From: Pseudomonas fluorescens NCIMB 11764
GTDB taxonomy: Bacteria; Pseudomonadota; Gammaproteobacteria; Pseudomonadales; Pseudomonadaceae
NCBI RefSeq assembly: GCF_000293885.2
Contig: NZ_CP010945.1
Span: 3,058,001-3,122,000, forward strand
Length of the DNA stretch: 64,000 nt
Direction of reading: 5' to 3'
Part shown: positions 7,912 to 20,062 of the stretch, piece by piece
How the letters are laid out: each line of letters opens with the position of its first letter
How positions within the stretch are numbered: position 1 is the first letter of the stretch
Translations under genes and position numbers: made by a program
Notes under the pieces: model-generated
Told to the model about the DNA's origin: nothing
The model's input: the letters and a program-made list of their open reading frames with translations, nothing else
Database searches by the model: none

Positions 7912-9201
7912 TTATTTGCGGTCTTCCAGCTTGGTGATATCACGCGACTCGTAGCCGGTGTACAGCTGGCGCGGACGGCCAATCTTGTACGGGCTGGAGA
8001 GCATTTCTTTCCAGTGGGAGATCCAGCCGACAGTCCGCGCCAGAGCGAAGATTACCGTGAACATGCTGGTTGGAATGCCGATCGCCTTGAGGATGATCCC
8101 CGAGTAGAAGTCGACGTTCGGGTACAGCGAGCGCTCGATGAAATACGGATCGGTCAGGGCGATCTCTTCCAGGCGCATGGCCAGTTCGAGTTGCGGATCG
8201 TTGTTGATGCCCAGTTCCTTCAGCACTTCGTCGCAGGTCTGCTTCATCACGGTGGCGCGTGGGTCGCGGTTCTTGTAAACCCGGTGACCGAAGCCCATCA
8301 GCTTGAACGGATCGTTCTTGTCCTTGGCCTTGGCGATGTACTTGTCGATGTTCGAGACATCGCCAATTTCATCGAGCATGGTCAGAACAGCTTCGTTCGC
8401 GCCGCCGTGGGCAGGGCCCCACAGTGCAGCGATGCCGGCAGCGATACAGGCGAACGGGTTGGCACCCGAAGAGCCGGCCAGGCGTACGGTGGAAGTCGAT
8501 GCGTTTTGCTCGTGGTCGGCATGGAGGATGAAGATCCGGTCCATGGCCTTGGCGAGTACCGGGCTGATCGGTTTGATCTCGCACGGGGTGTTGAACATCA
8601 TGTGCAGGAAGTTTTCCGCGTACGTCAGGTCGTTGCGCGGGTACATCATGGGTTGGCCCATGGAGTACTTGTAAACCATCGCTGCCAGGGTCGGCATCTT
8701 GGCAACCAGGCGGATCGCGGAGATTTCGCGATGCTGCGGGTTATTGATGTCCAGGGAGTCGTGGTAGAAGGCCGAGAGGGCGCCGACTACGCCGCACATG
8801 ACAGCCATCGGGTGGGCGTCGCGACGGAAGCCGTTGAAGAACGTCTTCAACTGCTCGTGAACCATGGTGTGGTTCTTCACGGTGCTGACGAACTGGGCCT
8901 TCTGTTCTGCGGTCGGCAATTCACCGTTGAGCAGCAGATAGCAGGTTTCCAGGTAGTCCGACTTTTCAGCCAGCTGTTCGATCGGGTAGCCGCGGTGCAG
9001 CAGAATGCCGTTGTCGCCGTCGATATAGGTGATCTTCGACTCGCAGGAAGCGGTCGACATGAAACCAGGGTCAAAGGTGAAACGGCCCGTGGCCGTCAGG
9101 CCCCGAACATCGATAACATCGGGACCAACGGTGCCGGTTAAAATGGGCAGCTCGACGGGGGCTGCGCCCTCGATGATCAACTGCGCTTTTTTGTCAGCCA
9201 T
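7912..9201 (-). CDS. gltA: citrate synthase (type II, hexameric form)
   Basis: A 429-residue citrate synthase that condenses oxaloacetate with acetyl-CoA at the entry to the TCA cycle. The active-site histidines are in GPAHGGANE and [14 protein letters not shown], and the catalytic aspartate in NVDFYSG. The length and the N-terminal beta-domain ([11 protein letters not shown]..) match the NADH-sensitive proteobacterial type II enzyme. The start at 9201 follows a full AGGAGG Shine-Dalgarno. A matching sigma70 promoter lies just upstream, and a terminator follows. It is divergent from sdhC, the usual pseudomonad arrangement. Confidence 0.98.
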   Translation of the reverse strand: MADKKAQLIIEGAAPVELPILTGTVGPDVIDVRGLTATGRFTFDPGFMSTASCESKITYIDGDNGILLHRGYPIEQLAEKSDYLETCYLLLNGELPTAEQKAQFVSTVKNHTMVHEQLKTFFNGFRRDAHPMAVMCGVVGALSAFYHDSLDINNPQHREISAIRLVAKMPTLAAMVYKYSMGQPMMYPRNDLTYAENFLHMMFNTPCEIKPISPVLAKAMDRIFILHADHEQNASTSTVRLAGSSGANPFACIAAGIAALWGPAHGGANEAVLTMLDEIGDVSNIDKYIAKAKDKNDPFKLMGFGHRVYKNRDPRATVMKQTCDEVLKELGINNDPQLELAMRLEEIALTDPYFIERSLYPNVDFYSGIILKAIGIPTSMFTVIFALARTVGWISHWKEMLSSPYKIGRPRQLYTGYESRDITKLEDRK

Positions 9202-9259
9202 GTGGCCTCCTATTTATGCTTGAAATCATCAGACAGACCCCCCACACAGGGCCCGCACC

Positions 9260-9287
9260 ACTATAGTGAGATAAATTCGAATGTCAA
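9260..9287 (-). promoter_or_regulatory. sigma70-type promoter of gltA
   Basis: On the minus strand: TTGACA (9287-9282), a 16-base spacer, and TATAGT (9265-9260). The -35 is a perfect match and the -10 is one base off consensus. It would start transcription about 50 bases before the gltA ATG. Confidence 0.75.
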
Positions 9288-9401
9288 TTTGCCTAAAGTC
9301 TTGCTCCAGAAGGCTTTAACCGGACTTTTTCCTCGAAATTGACTGCCATTTACGCCTTTTATGCAACTTGTGCAATGCGCTATTAGGGGAAGGGGAACGC
9401 G

Positions 9402-9430
9402 TTGTCATTAGTAGCCTAACTGTCTATACT
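9402..9430 (+). promoter_or_regulatory. sigma70-type promoter of the sdh-suc operon
   Basis: TTGTCA at 9402-9407, a 17-base spacer, and TATACT at 9425-9430. It is the best match in the gap and is correctly oriented for sdhC; the predicted leader is about 130 bases long. Confidence 0.75.
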
Positions 9431-9564
9431 CGGCCTCCGACCGCCAGGGGCTTTTGGGCCTGCTTTATTGGGGGTCGCACTCCCTGGGTGGTGGGTACCT
9501 GACCAGTGCACTCCCCAACAACTTTGCCCTGATTGTTAGGGGCTCTTCAGTGTGAAAAAAAGCC

Positions 9565-9939
9565 GTGAATAGCCAACGACCTGTAAACCTAGACCTAAGG
9601 ACCATCAAACTCCCAGTCACTGCTTACACGTCCATTCTTCACCGAATCTCCGGTGTCATCCTCTTTGTCAGCCTGGCCATCATGCTTTATGCATTGGACA
9701 AGTCGCTCGACTCGGAAGAAGGCTTCGGTCAGGTGAAAGCGTGTCTGACCAGTCCGCTAGCCAAGCTAGTGATTTGGGGCATCCTGTCCGCCTTGCTGTA
9801 TCACCTGGTTGCCGGTGTGCGCCATTTGATCATGGACATGGGCATCGGTGAGACGCTTGAAGGCGGCAAACTGGGCTCGAAAATCGTTATCGCCGTTTCC
9901 GTGGTGGTAATCGTTCTGGCAGGAGTTTGGATATGGTAA
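9565..9939 (+). CDS. sdhC: succinate dehydrogenase cytochrome b556 subunit
   Basis: A 124-residue membrane anchor of complex II with three transmembrane helices. The SdhC signature SILHRISGVILF is near residue 25, and LLYHLVAGVRHLIMDMG in helix two includes the haem-ligand histidine. It helps form the ubiquinone site and carries haem b with SdhD. The GTG at 9565 gives NSQRPVNLDLRTIKLP as N-terminus. Its Shine-Dalgarno is poor; a run of seven A just upstream puts a better-placed GTG (9552) out of frame (see findings). Its 3' end overlaps sdhD by 7 bp. Confidence 0.95.
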   Translation: MNSQRPVNLDLRTIKLPVTAYTSILHRISGVILFVSLAIMLYALDKSLDSEEGFGQVKACLTSPLAKLVIWGILSALLYHLVAGVRHLIMDMGIGETLEGGKLGSKIVIAVSVVVIVLAGVWIW

Positions 9940-10301
9940 CTAACGTCACGAACCTGTCGCGTTCGGGCCTCTATGACTGGATGGCACAACGTGTGTCTGC
10001 GGTCGTTCTCGCGGCTTACTTCATTTTCCTGATCGGATACGTGGTTGCCCATCCCGGCATCGGCTACGCCCAATGGCATGAACTGTTCGCAAACAACTGG
10101 ATGCGTATTTTCAGTCTCCTGGCCCTCGTTGCCCTCGGCGCTCACGCCTGGGTCGGCATGTGGACCATCGCGACCGACTACTTGACGCCAATGGCGTTCG
10201 GCAAGTCCGCGACTGCGATACGTTTCCTCTTCCAGGCAGTATGCGGCGTTGCGATGTTCGCCTACTTCGTCTGGGGTGTGCAGATTCTTTGGGGTATCTG
10301 A
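9933..10301 (+). CDS. sdhD: succinate dehydrogenase membrane anchor subunit
   Basis: A 122-residue three-helix membrane subunit. It carries SGLYDWMAQRVSAVVLAAYF near the N-terminus and GAHAWVGMWTIATDY in the second helix, typical of SdhD. Together with SdhC it anchors SdhAB to the inner membrane and supplies the quinone site. The ATG at 9933 has AGGAG 7 bases upstream and lies inside the last codons of sdhC. In P. aeruginosa succinate dehydrogenase is down-regulated by the PrrF small RNAs during iron limitation; I did not verify a pairing site here. Confidence 0.95.
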   Translation: MVTNVTNLSRSGLYDWMAQRVSAVVLAAYFIFLIGYVVAHPGIGYAQWHELFANNWMRIFSLLALVALGAHAWVGMWTIATDYLTPMAFGKSATAIRFLFQAVCGVAMFAYFVWGVQILWGI

Positions 10302-10304
10302 TTC

Positions 10305-12080
10305 ATGTCTACTACTGTTAATACGCTTTCGTTCGACGCCATCATCATTGGCGGCGGCGGTGCCGGCATGCGCGCTGCGCTGCAGCTGGCACAGGGCGGT
10401 CACAAGACTGCCGTTGTCACCAAGGTTTTCCCGACTCGTTCGCACACTGTTTCAGCCCAGGGTGGCATCACCTGCGCCATCGCGTCCGCCGATCCAAACG
10501 ATGACTGGCGCTGGCACATGTACGATACCGTCAAGGGTTCCGACTACATCGGTGACCAGGACGCTATCGAATACATGTGTTCCGTAGGCCCGGAAGCAGT
10601 CTTCGAGCTCGAGCACATGGGCTTGCCGTTCTCCCGTACCGAACAGGGTCGCATCTACCAGCGTCCGTTCGGCGGTCAGTCGAAAGACTTCGGTAAAGGT
10701 GGCCAGGCTGCCCGTACCTGTGCCGCTGCCGACCGTACCGGTCACGCATTGCTGCACACCCTGTATCAGGCCAACCTGAAGGCCGGCACCGTATTCCTCA
10801 ACGAATATTACGGCGTCGATCTGGTGAAGAATGAAGATGGTGCCTTTGTCGGCATGATCGTCATCTGCATCGAAACCGGTGAAACCTCCTACGTTCGCGC
10901 AAACGCCACTGTACTGGCGACTGGTGGTGCGGGCCGTATCTACTCGTCCACCACCAATGCCCTGATCAACACCGGTGACGGCGTCGGCATGGCTCTGCGT
11001 GCTGGCGTGCCGGTACAAGACATTGAAATGTGGCAGTTCCACCCGACCGGCATCGCCGGCGCCGGTGTACTGGTAACAGAAGGCTGCCGCGGTGAAGGCG
11101 GCTACCTGATCAACAAGCACGGCGAGCGTTTCATGGAGCGTTATGCTCCGAACGCCAAAGACCTCGCCGGTCGTGACGTTGTTGCTCGCTCGATGGTTAA
11201 AGAAATCATCGCTGGCAACGGTTGCGGTCCCGATGGCGACCACGTAATGCTGAAACTCGATCACCTCGGTGAAGAAGTTCTGCACAGCCGTCTGCCAGGC
11301 ATCATGGAACTGTCCAAGACCTTCGCTCACGTCGATCCTGCCGTTGCGCCGATCCCGGTCGTTCCAACCTGCCACTATATGATGGGCGGCGTTGCCACCA
11401 ACATTCATGGTCAGGCAATCACTCAGGACGCTGACGGCGTTGATCAGATCATTCCTGGTCTGTTCGCGGTAGGTGAAGTGGCGTGCGTATCGGTTCACGG
11501 TGCCAACCGTCTGGGCGGCAACTCGCTGCTCGACCTCGTGGTGTTCGGCCGTGCCGCTGGCCTGTTCCTGGAGCAGACCCTGAAAGAAGGCGTTGATTAC
11601 GCCCGTCCACGCCAGTCCGACATCGACGCTGCCCTGGCGCGTCTCGATGGCCTGAACTCGCGTACCGAAGGCGAAGACGTCGCCACTCTGCGTAAAGAGC
11701 TGCAAAGCTGCATGCAGAACTACTTCGGTGTATTCCGTACCGGTGAATACATGCAGAAGGGCATCGCTCAACTGGCTGATCTGCGTGGCCGTATCGCCAA
11801 CGTCAAGATCAACGACAAGAGCCAGGCGTTCAACACTGCGCGTATCGAAGCGCTGGAACTGCAGAACCTGCTGGAAGTTGCTGAAGCCACCGCCATCGCT
11901 GCAGAGATCCGCAAAGAGTCCCGCGGTGCTCACGCCCGTGAAGACTACGAAGATCGCGATGACGAAAACTGGCTGTGCCACACCCTGTACTTCCCGGGTG
12001 ACAAGCGCGTGACCAAGCGTGCTGTGAACTTCTCGCCGAAGACTGTTCCGACTTTTGAACCTAAGATTCGGACTTATTAA
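10305..12080 (+). CDS. sdhA: succinate dehydrogenase flavoprotein subunit
   Basis: A 591-residue flavoprotein that oxidises succinate to fumarate. The Rossmann motif [13 protein letters not shown] is at residues 13-25; the FAD-linking histidine is His47 in [11 protein letters not shown]; the substrate-binding region includes [21 protein letters not shown], with the active-site arginine further on in the GVAT and [22 protein letters not shown] regions. The length is standard. It follows sdhD by 3 bp in the sdhCDAB order. Confidence 0.98.
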   Translation: MSTTVNTLSFDAIIIGGGGAGMRAALQLAQGGHKTAVVTKVFPTRSHTVSAQGGITCAIASADPNDDWRWHMYDTVKGSDYIGDQDAIEYMCSVGPEAVFELEHMGLPFSRTEQGRIYQRPFGGQSKDFGKGGQAARTCAAADRTGHALLHTLYQANLKAGTVFLNEYYGVDLVKNEDGAFVGMIVICIETGETSYVRANATVLATGGAGRIYSSTTNALINTGDGVGMALRAGVPVQDIEMWQFHPTGIAGAGVLVTEGCRGEGGYLINKHGERFMERYAPNAKDLAGRDVVARSMVKEIIAGNGCGPDGDHVMLKLDHLGEEVLHSRLPGIMELSKTFAHVDPAVAPIPVVPTCHYMMGGVATNIHGQAITQDADGVDQIIPGLFAVGEVACVSVHGANRLGGNSLLDLVVFGRAAGLFLEQTLKEGVDYARPRQSDIDAALARLDGLNSRTEGEDVATLRKELQSCMQNYFGVFRTGEYMQKGIAQLADLRGRIANVKINDKSQAFNTARIEALELQNLLEVAEATAIAAEIRKESRGAHAREDYEDRDDENWLCHTLYFPGDKRVTKRAVNFSPKTVPTFEPKIRTY

Positions 12081-12091
12081 GGGTGGCCGCC

Positions 12092-12796
12092 ATGTTGCAA
12101 GTCAGTGTTTATCGCTACAACCCTGATCAGGACGCTGCGCCGTTCATGCAGGAATTCCAGGTCGATACCGGTGGTAAAGACCTGATGGTGCTGGACGTGC
12201 TGGCCCTGATCAAAGAGCAGGACGAAGGTTTCTCCTATCGTCGCTCTTGCCGTGAAGGCGTTTGCGGTTCCGACGGCATGAACATCAACGGCAAAAACGG
12301 TCTGGCGTGCGTCACGCCGCTGTCTTCTGTCGTAAAAGGTAACAAGCTGATCGTTCGTCCGCTGCCAGGTTTGCCGGTTATCCGTGACCTGGTCGTCGAT
12401 ATGAGCATCTTCTACAAGCAATACGAGAAGGTTAAGCCATACCTGCAGAACGACACGCCGGCTCCGGCCATCGAGCGTCTGCAAACTCCGGAAGAGCGTG
12501 AAAAGCTCGACGGTCTGTACGAGTGCATCCTGTGCGCTTGCTGCTCGACCTCTTGCCCGTCCTTCTGGTGGAACCCGGACAAGTTCCTGGGTCCAGCTGC
12601 TCTGCTGCAAGCGTATCGCTTCCTGGCAGACAGCCGCGACACCAAGACTGCCGAGCGTCTGGCTTCGCTGGATGACCCGTTCAGCGTATTCCGCTGCCGC
12701 GGGATCATGAACTGCGTCAACGTCTGTCCGAAAGGCCTGAACCCGACTAAGGCCATCGGTCACGTGCGTAACATGCTGCTGCAAAGCGGCGTGTGA
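12092..12796 (+). CDS. sdhB: succinate dehydrogenase iron-sulfur subunit
   Basis: A 234-residue iron-sulfur subunit passing electrons from FAD in SdhA to quinone. The N-terminal ferredoxin domain has the [2Fe-2S] cysteines in SCREGVCGSDG and GLAC. The C-terminal domain has CILCACCSTSCP and CRGIMNCVNVCPKGLNP for the [4Fe-4S] and [3Fe-4S] clusters. The start at ATG 12092 is preferred over a GTG nine bases upstream because AAGGGTGG (12079-12086) is then properly spaced and the protein begins MLQVSVYRY as in relatives. Confidence 0.97.
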   Translation: MLQVSVYRYNPDQDAAPFMQEFQVDTGGKDLMVLDVLALIKEQDEGFSYRRSCREGVCGSDGMNINGKNGLACVTPLSSVVKGNKLIVRPLPGLPVIRDLVVDMSIFYKQYEKVKPYLQNDTPAPAIERLQTPEEREKLDGLYECILCACCSTSCPSFWWNPDKFLGPAALLQAYRFLADSRDTKTAERLASLDDPFSVFRCRGIMNCVNVCPKGLNPTKAIGHVRNMLLQSGV

Positions 12797-12833
12797 TTCA
12801 GCTGTAACTGCAGGACCGCTGTACCCGTAGATG

Positions 12834-12905
12834 CTACGGCGCAGGCTTCAACCGGCGCCGTAGTTTTAACCTGGGCAGCAGCTTACAAGGCTGCGGCTCT
12901 TATTT
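12834..12905 (+). terminator. hairpins after sdhB (terminator or attenuator inside the sdh-suc operon)
   Basis: CTACGGCG (12834-12841) pairs with CGCCGTAG (12856-12863), followed by TTTT. A second, weaker GCAGC/GCTGC hairpin ends near 12897 and is followed by TCTTATTTT. These lie in the 259-bp gap before sucA and could stop part of the transcripts or define an mRNA 3' end. In E. coli the equivalent sdh-suc operon is read through. Confidence 0.6.
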
Positions 12906-13055
12906 TGAAGAAATGAGACAAGCAGGGGCATCCGGGCTGGTACCCGGACTATCAGCGTGATCCTAAGTGGCTTGTTTTGGTCGCTGCATTCGGACTTCTG
13001 CAAGTTTGCTCGGTGTCGACGCCGGTGGTGTTCCCCTAACCGAGGGTGACCAAGC

Positions 13056-15887
13056 ATGCAAGAAAGCGTGATGCAGCGCATGTGGAACAGTGCCCACCTT
13101 TCAGGTGGAAACGCTGCCTATGTGGAAGAGCTTTATGAGCTCTACCTGCACGACCCTAACGCTGTGCCAGAAGAGTGGCGCACCTACTTTCAGAAGTTGC
13201 CTACTGACGGCAACTCTGCCACCGATGTTTCGCACTCCACAATTCGCGATCATTTCGTCTTGCTGGCAAAGAACCAGCGCCGCGCACAACCGGTTTCCGC
13301 CGGCAGCGTGAGCAGTGAGCACGAGAAGAAGCAAGTTGAAGTGCTGCGATTGATCCAGGCCTACCGTATGCGTGGCCACCAGGCAGCCCAGCTTGACCCG
13401 CTGGGGCTGTGGCAGCGTCCTGCACCTGCAGACCTGTCGATCAATCATTACGGCTTGACCAATGCCGATCTTGATACGACCTTCCGTGCCGGCGACCTGT
13501 TCATCGGCAAAGAGGAGGCGAGCCTACGCGAAATTCACGAAGCGTTGCAGCAGACATATTGCCGCACCATCGGCGCTGAATTCACGCACATCACCGATTC
13601 CGAGCAGCGCCAGTGGTTCCAGCAGCGTCTGGAAAGCGTGCGTGGTCGTCCGACGTACTCCGCCGACATCAAGAGCCACCTGCTCGAGCGCGTGACTGCC
13701 GGTGAAGGTCTGGAAAAATACCTGGGCACCAAATACCCGGGCACCAAGCGTTTCGGTCTGGAAGGCGGCGAGAGCCTGATTCCAATGCTCGACGAGCTGA
13801 TCCAGCGTTCCGGTTCCTACGGCACCAAGGAAATCGTTATCGGCATGGCCCACCGTGGCCGTCTGAACGTGCTGGTCAACACCTTCGGCAAGAACCCGCG
13901 CGAGCTGTTCGACGAGTTCGAAGGCAAGAAGAAGGTTGAACTGGGTTCCGGTGACGTTAAATACCACCAGGGCTTCTCGTCCAACGTCATGACCACCGGT
14001 GGTGAAGTTCACCTGGCCATGGCGTTCAACCCGTCCCACCTGGAAATCGTATCTCCAGTGGTCGAGGGGTCCGTTCGCGCCCGTCAGGATCGTCGTAACG
14101 ACCCTACCGGCGAGAAGGTTCTGCCGATTTCCATCCACGGTGACGCGGCGTTCGCCGGTCAGGGCGTGGTCATGGAAACCTTCCAGATGTCGCAGACCCG
14201 TGGTTTCAAGACCGGCGGCACCGTGCACATCGTGATCAACAACCAGGTCGGTTTCACCATCAGCAACCCGCTGGACTCGCGTTCCACCGAGTACGCGACC
14301 GACGTTGCGAAGATGATCCAGGCGCCGATCCTCCATGTGAATGGTGATGATCCGGAAGCCGTATTGTTCGTGACCCAGCTGGCCATCGACTACCGCATGC
14401 AGTTCACGCGTGACGTGGTGATCGACCTGGTCTGCTACCGTCGTCGCGGCCACAACGAGGCCGACGAGCCAAGCGGCACCCAACCTCTGATGTATCAGCA
14501 GATCACCAAACAGCGCACCACCCGTGAGCTGTATGCCGATCGCCTGACTCAGAGCGGTGTGCTGGACGTTGAGCGTGTTCAGGCGAAAGTCGATGAATAC
14601 CGCAACGCGCTGGACAACGGTCTGCATGTAGTAAAAAGCCTGGTCAAAGAGCCGAACAAAGAGTTGTTCGTGGACTGGCGACCGTATCTGGGCCACGCCT
14701 GGACTGCACGTCACGACACGCGTTTCGATCTGAAAACCTTGCAGGAACTGTCTGCCAAGCTGCTGGAAATTCCGGAAGGCTTCGTGGTTCAGCGCCAGGT
14801 CTCGAAGATCTACGAAGACCGTCAGAAAATGCAAGCCGGCGGCCTGCCGATCAACTGGGGTTACGCCGAAACCATGGCGTACGCGACCCTGGCGTTCGAA
14901 GGTCACCCGATTCGCATGACGGGTCAGGACATCGGTCGCGGTACGTTCTCGCACCGTCACGCTGTCTTGCACAACCAGAAAGACGCGGGCACCTACATCC
15001 CGCTGCAAAACCTGTACAACGGCCAGCCACGTTTTGACCTGTACGATTCGTTCCTGTCCGAAGAAGCCGTGTTGGCGTTCGAATACGGTTACTCGACCAC
15101 CACGCCTGAGGCGCTGGTGATCTGGGAAGCCCAGTTCGGCGACTTCGCCAACGGTGCCCAGGTGGTTATCGACCAGTTCATCACCAGTGGCGAGCACAAG
15201 TGGGGCCGTCTCTGCGGTCTGACCATGCTGCTGCCGCACGGTTATGAAGGTCAGGGTCCGGAGCACTCTTCGGCTCGTCTGGAGCGTTACCTGCAGCTGT
15301 GCGCCGAGCACAACATTCAGGTTGCCGTACCGACTACGCCGGCTCAGATCTACCACTTGCTGCGCCGTCAGGTGATTCGCCCGCTGCGCAAGCCGTTGAT
15401 CGTCCTGACTCCGAAGTCGCTGCTGCGCCACAAACTGGCCATCTCGACGCTGGAAGATCTGGCGGAAGGTTCGTTCCAGACCGTTATCCCGGAAATCGAT
15501 GCCCTGGACCCGAAAAAGGTCGAGCGCGTTGTTCTGTGTAGCGGCAAGGTCTACTACGACCTGCTGGAAAAACGCCGTGCCGAAGGTCGTGATGACATCG
15601 CCATCGTGCGTATCGAGCAACTGTACCCATTCCCTGAGGACGACTTGAAAGAAGTCCTGGCTCCTTACACCAACGTCAAAAATGCCGTCTGGTGCCAGGA
15701 AGAGCCGATGAACCAGGGTGCGTGGTACTGCAGCCAACACCACATGCGTCGTAGCATCAGCAATCTCAACAAGTCTCTCGTACTTGAGTACGCGGGCCGT
15801 GAGGCTTCTGCTGCACCTGCATGCGGTTACGCATCGATGCACGCTGAGCAGCAGGAAAAACTGCTGCAAGACGCCTTTACTGTTTAA
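13056..15887 (+). CDS. sucA: 2-oxoglutarate dehydrogenase E1 component
   Basis: A 943-residue thiamine-diphosphate-dependent E1 that decarboxylates 2-oxoglutarate and succinylates the lipoyl arm of SucB. Visible family features are the N-terminal SucB-binding segment ([16 protein letters not shown]), [19 protein letters not shown], the cofactor region [19 protein letters not shown] with [14 protein letters not shown], and the C-terminal transketolase-like region [15 protein letters not shown]. The length fits the E. coli-type enzyme. The ATG at 13056 is preceded by CGAGGG. The nearest upstream gene is sdhB, 259 bp away. Confidence 0.98.
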   Translation: MQESVMQRMWNSAHLSGGNAAYVEELYELYLHDPNAVPEEWRTYFQKLPTDGNSATDVSHSTIRDHFVLLAKNQRRAQPVSAGSVSSEHEKKQVEVLRLIQAYRMRGHQAAQLDPLGLWQRPAPADLSINHYGLTNADLDTTFRAGDLFIGKEEASLREIHEALQQTYCRTIGAEFTHITDSEQRQWFQQRLESVRGRPTYSADIKSHLLERVTAGEGLEKYLGTKYPGTKRFGLEGGESLIPMLDELIQRSGSYGTKEIVIGMAHRGRLNVLVNTFGKNPRELFDEFEGKKKVELGSGDVKYHQGFSSNVMTTGGEVHLAMAFNPSHLEIVSPVVEGSVRARQDRRNDPTGEKVLPISIHGDAAFAGQGVVMETFQMSQTRGFKTGGTVHIVINNQVGFTISNPLDSRSTEYATDVAKMIQAPILHVNGDDPEAVLFVTQLAIDYRMQFTRDVVIDLVCYRRRGHNEADEPSGTQPLMYQQITKQRTTRELYADRLTQSGVLDVERVQAKVDEYRNALDNGLHVVKSLVKEPNKELFVDWRPYLGHAWTARHDTRFDLKTLQELSAKLLEIPEGFVVQRQVSKIYEDRQKMQAGGLPINWGYAETMAYATLAFEGHPIRMTGQDIGRGTFSHRHAVLHNQKDAGTYIPLQNLYNGQPRFDLYDSFLSEEAVLAFEYGYSTTTPEALVIWEAQFGDFANGAQVVIDQFITSGEHKWGRLCGLTMLLPHGYEGQGPEHSSARLERYLQLCAEHNIQVAVPTTPAQIYHLLRRQVIRPLRKPLIVLTPKSLLRHKLAISTLEDLAEGSFQTVIPEIDALDPKKVERVVLCSGKVYYDLLEKRRAEGRDDIAIVRIEQLYPFPEDDLKEVLAPYTNVKNAVWCQEEPMNQGAWYCSQHHMRRSISNLNKSLVLEYAGREASAAPACGYASMHAEQQEKLLQDAFTV

Positions 15888-15928
15888 CGCCTCGCGCACC
15901 TGAAACCGAATTTAAGGACTCACAGATA

Positions 15929-17152
15929 ATGGCTATCGAAATCAAAGCCCCCACTTTCCCGGAATCGGTTGCCGACGGCACCGTTGCCACCTGGCACAAA
16001 CAACCGGGCGACGCTGTAAAGCGTGACGACCTGATCGTCGACATCGAAACCGACAAGGTTGTGCTGGAAGTGTTGGCCACCGCTGATGGCGTGCTGGGCG
16101 CTATCGTCAAGAACGAAGGCGACACCGTTCTGTCCGACGAAGTCCTGGGCTCCATCGAAGCGGGCGGCGCTGCTGCCGCTGCTCCGGCTGCCGCTGCTGC
16201 TCCGGCCGCTGCACAGGCTGCTGCTCCTGCCGCCGAAGGCGAAGACGATCCTGTTGCTGCACCGGCTGCTCGCAAGCTGGCTGAAGAAAACGGCATCAAC
16301 ATCGCTTCCGTTGCCGGCACTGGCAAAGGCGGTCGTGTGACCAAGGAAGACGTGGTGGCCGCTGTTGCTGCCAAGAAAGCCGCTCCGGCTGCCGCACCTG
16401 CCAAGGCTGCCGCTCCGGCTGCCGCTGCTCCTGTGTTCGCCGCTGGCGACCGCATCGAGAAGCGCGTACCGATGACCCGCGTTCGCGCTACCGTGGCCAA
16501 GCGTCTGGTAGAAGCTCAGTCGAACATGGCGATGCTGACCACCTTCAACGAAGTCGACATGACCGAAGTCATGGCCCTGCGTTCGAAGTACAAGGACCTG
16601 TTCGAGAAGTCCCACAACGGCGTACGCCTGGGCTTCATGTCGTTCTTCGTGAAAGCGGCCACCGAAGCGCTGAAACGCTTCCCTGCTGTCAACGCGTCGA
16701 TCGACGGTGCCGACATCGTTTACCACGGCTACGCCGACGTCGGTGTGGCTGTTTCCAGCGACCGCGGTCTGGTTGTACCGGTTCTGCGTAACGCCGAACT
16801 GATGAGCCTGGCTGAAATCGAAGGCGGCATCGCTACCTTCGGCAAGAAGGCTCGCGACGGCAAACTGTCGATGGATGAAATGACCGGCGGTACGTTCACC
16901 ATCACCAACGGTGGTACCTTCGGTTCGATGATGTCGACTCCGATCGTCAACCCGCCACAAGCGGCCATCCTGGGCATGCACAACATTCTGCAGCGCCCTA
17001 TGGCGATCAACGGTCAGGTCGTTATCCGTCCGATGATGTACCTGGCTCTGTCCTACGATCACCGTCTGATCGATGGCAAAGAAGCTGTGACCTTCCTGGT
17101 TACCATCAAGAACCTGCTGGAAGACCCGGCTCGTTTGCTGCTGGATATCTGA
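15929..17152 (+). CDS. sucB: dihydrolipoyl succinyltransferase (E2 of 2-oxoglutarate dehydrogenase)
   Basis: A 407-residue E2. The N-terminal lipoyl domain has the modified Lys43 in [11 protein letters not shown]. It is followed by an Ala/Pro-rich flexible linker, an E3/E1-binding domain ([18 protein letters not shown], then [13 protein letters not shown]), a second Ala/Pro linker and the catalytic domain ending with [14 protein letters not shown], where the His acts in acyl transfer. It builds the 24-mer core of the complex. It lies 41 bp after sucA with AAGGACT as Shine-Dalgarno. Confidence 0.98.
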   Translation: MAIEIKAPTFPESVADGTVATWHKQPGDAVKRDDLIVDIETDKVVLEVLATADGVLGAIVKNEGDTVLSDEVLGSIEAGGAAAAAPAAAAAPAAAQAAAPAAEGEDDPVAAPAARKLAEENGINIASVAGTGKGGRVTKEDVVAAVAAKKAAPAAAPAKAAAPAAAAPVFAAGDRIEKRVPMTRVRATVAKRLVEAQSNMAMLTTFNEVDMTEVMALRSKYKDLFEKSHNGVRLGFMSFFVKAATEALKRFPAVNASIDGADIVYHGYADVGVAVSSDRGLVVPVLRNAELMSLAEIEGGIATFGKKARDGKLSMDEMTGGTFTITNGGTFGSMMSTPIVNPPQAAILGMHNILQRPMAINGQVVIRPMMYLALSYDHRLIDGKEAVTFLVTIKNLLEDPARLLLDI

Positions 17153-17163
17153 TTTCGTTGCAT

Positions 17164-17236
17164 GGGGCCGCTGCAGGATGGCGGCCCACCTGTAATGACC
17201 AGCTTCGTCCCACGACGGTCCCCAAAAGGGGCCGTC
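17164..17236 (+). ncRNA. two stem-loops in the sucB-lpd gap
   Basis: GGGCCGC and GCGGCCC (17164-17187) pair around a 9-base loop. Further on, GACGGTCCCC and GGGGCCGTC pair around AAAA with one bulged T (about 17212-17236). Neither has a T tract, so they look like mRNA processing or stability elements, not terminators. They are reported as structures, not as independent RNA genes. Confidence 0.4.
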
Positions 17237-17259
17237 CGGTTTGATTCGAGAAGGAATGA

Positions 17260-18699
<1,440 letters not shown>

Positions 18700-18779
18700 G
18701 ACAATAAGAAACCACGGCGGTATGGCCCGTCGTGAGCCTTGCATGCAAGTCTCACCGCGGAATATCCGCTGGACGCAGT

Positions 18780-18861
18780 CTTGCGTAGCTGCACCGGTTG
18801 TCCGGAAAGGCTACGCAAGCAGCAGTCACAGGTGGTGCGGCACTTGAACAAGTGCAGCACC
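18780..18861 (+). ncRNA. two stem-loops in the lpd-sucC gap
   Basis: CTTGCGTAGC (18780-18789) pairs perfectly with GCTACGCAAG (18810-18819), with an inner CCGG/CCGG pairing. A second hairpin spans 18834-18861, with GGTGC and GCACC closing GCACTTG/CAAGTGC. No T tract follows either, and sucC begins 35 bases later. They are probably structured intra-operon mRNA elements. Confidence 0.4.
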
Positions 18862-18895
18862 GAATGCGCAGTACCTAACGAAGACGGTAATAAGC

Positions 18896-20062
18896 ATGAA
18901 TCTTCACGAGTATCAGGGTAAGCAGCTGTTCGCTGAGTACGGCCTGCCAGTTTCCACCGGTTATGCGGTAGATACCCCGGAAGCAGCAGCAGAAGCTTGC
19001 GACAAAATCGGCGGCACCGAGTGGGTTGTCAAAGCTCAGGTCCACGCTGGTGGTCGCGGTAAAGCGGGCGGCGTAAAGCTGGTTCGCAGCAAAGAAGACG
19101 CCAAGGCATTCGCACAGCAGTGGCTGGGCAAGCGTCTGGTGACTTACCAGACTGATGCCAATGGTCAGCCAGTCACCAAGATCCTGGTTGAATCGTGCAC
19201 TGATATCGCTAAAGAGCTGTACCTGGGCGCTGTCGTTGACCGTTCGAGCCGTCGCATCGTGTTCATGGCTTCCACCGAAGGTGGCGTGGACATCGAGAAA
19301 ATCGCTCACGACACTCCAGAAAAAATTCTGAAGGCCACTATCGATCCACTGGTTGGCGCTCAGCCATTCCAGGGTCGCGAGCTGGCATTCCAGCTGGGTC
19401 TGGAAGGCAAGCAGGTTGCTCAGTTCGCCAAGATCTTCGTAGGTCTGGCCAAGCTGTTCAAGGATCACGACCTGGCTCTGCTGGAAGTGAACCCGCTGGT
19501 GATCAAGGCTGACGGCGATCTGCATTGCCTCGACGCCAAGATCAACATCGACGCCAACGCCATGTACCGTCAGCCTAAGCTGAAGACTTTCCACGATCCG
19601 TCGCAAGACGATCCGCGCGAAGCGCACGCTGCCAAGTTCGAACTGAACTACGTAGCACTGGAAGGCAACATCGGTTGCATGGTCAACGGTGCTGGCCTGG
19701 CCATGGGTACCATGGACATCGTCAACCTGCATGGCGGCAAACCAGCCAACTTCCTCGACGTGGGCGGCGGTGCTACCAAAGAACGCGTTACCGAAGCGTT
19801 CAAGATCATCCTGTCCGACACTAACGTCGCTGCAGTACTGGTCAACATCTTCGGCGGCATCGTTCGTTGCGACATGATTGCCGAAGGCATCATCGGCGCT
19901 GTGAAAGAAGTCGGCGTGAAAATCCCGGTTGTTGTTCGCCTTGAAGGCAACAACGCTGAGCTGGGCGCTAAAGTACTGGCAGAAAGCGGTTTGAACATCA
20001 TCGCTGCTACCAGCCTGACCGACGCTGCTCAACAAGTCGTTAAAGCTGCGGAGGGCAAATAA
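18896..20062 (+). CDS. sucC: succinyl-CoA synthetase beta subunit
   Basis: A 388-residue ADP-forming succinate-CoA ligase beta chain. The ATP-grasp domain starts [36 protein letters not shown] binds nucleotide; [22 protein letters not shown] is the metal-binding strand; and a C-terminal CoA-ligase domain holds [13 protein letters not shown] and [16 protein letters not shown]. With SucD it converts succinyl-CoA to succinate with substrate-level phosphorylation. The stop and the sucD start share a base (TAATG). Confidence 0.98.
   Translation: MNLHEYQGKQLFAEYGLPVSTGYAVDTPEAAAEACDKIGGTEWVVKAQVHAGGRGKAGGVKLVRSKEDAKAFAQQWLGKRLVTYQTDANGQPVTKILVESCTDIAKELYLGAVVDRSSRRIVFMASTEGGVDIEKIAHDTPEKILKATIDPLVGAQPFQGRELAFQLGLEGKQVAQFAKIFVGLAKLFKDHDLALLEVNPLVIKADGDLHCLDAKINIDANAMYRQPKLKTFHDPSQDDPREAHAAKFELNYVALEGNIGCMVNGAGLAMGTMDIVNLHGGKPANFLDVGGGATKERVTEAFKIILSDTNVAAVLVNIFGGIVRCDMIAEGIIGAVKEVGVKIPVVVRLEGNNAELGAKVLAESGLNIIAATSLTDAAQQVVKAAEGK

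Larger units (their letters stand above)
9202..9564. other. divergent gltA/sdhC control region
   Basis: A 363-bp gap carrying a minus-strand promoter for gltA and a plus-strand promoter for sdhC, listed separately. The sdh transcript would have a leader of about 130 bases. In this leader, AGGGG near 9537-9541 suits a GTG at 9552 better than the annotated sdhC GTG at 9565. Confidence 0.7.

Noticed and set aside
10452..11981. A 509-codon open frame opposite sdhA
   Set aside because: Same reason: mirrors the codon structure of sdhA and has no recognisable features.
13524..15899. A 791-codon open frame on the strand opposite sucA
   Set aside because: GC-rich coding sequence leaves long antisense frames open. 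The composition (many Q, R, V, H and L) is typical of antisense readings and the plus strand encodes a complete, motif-rich SucA.
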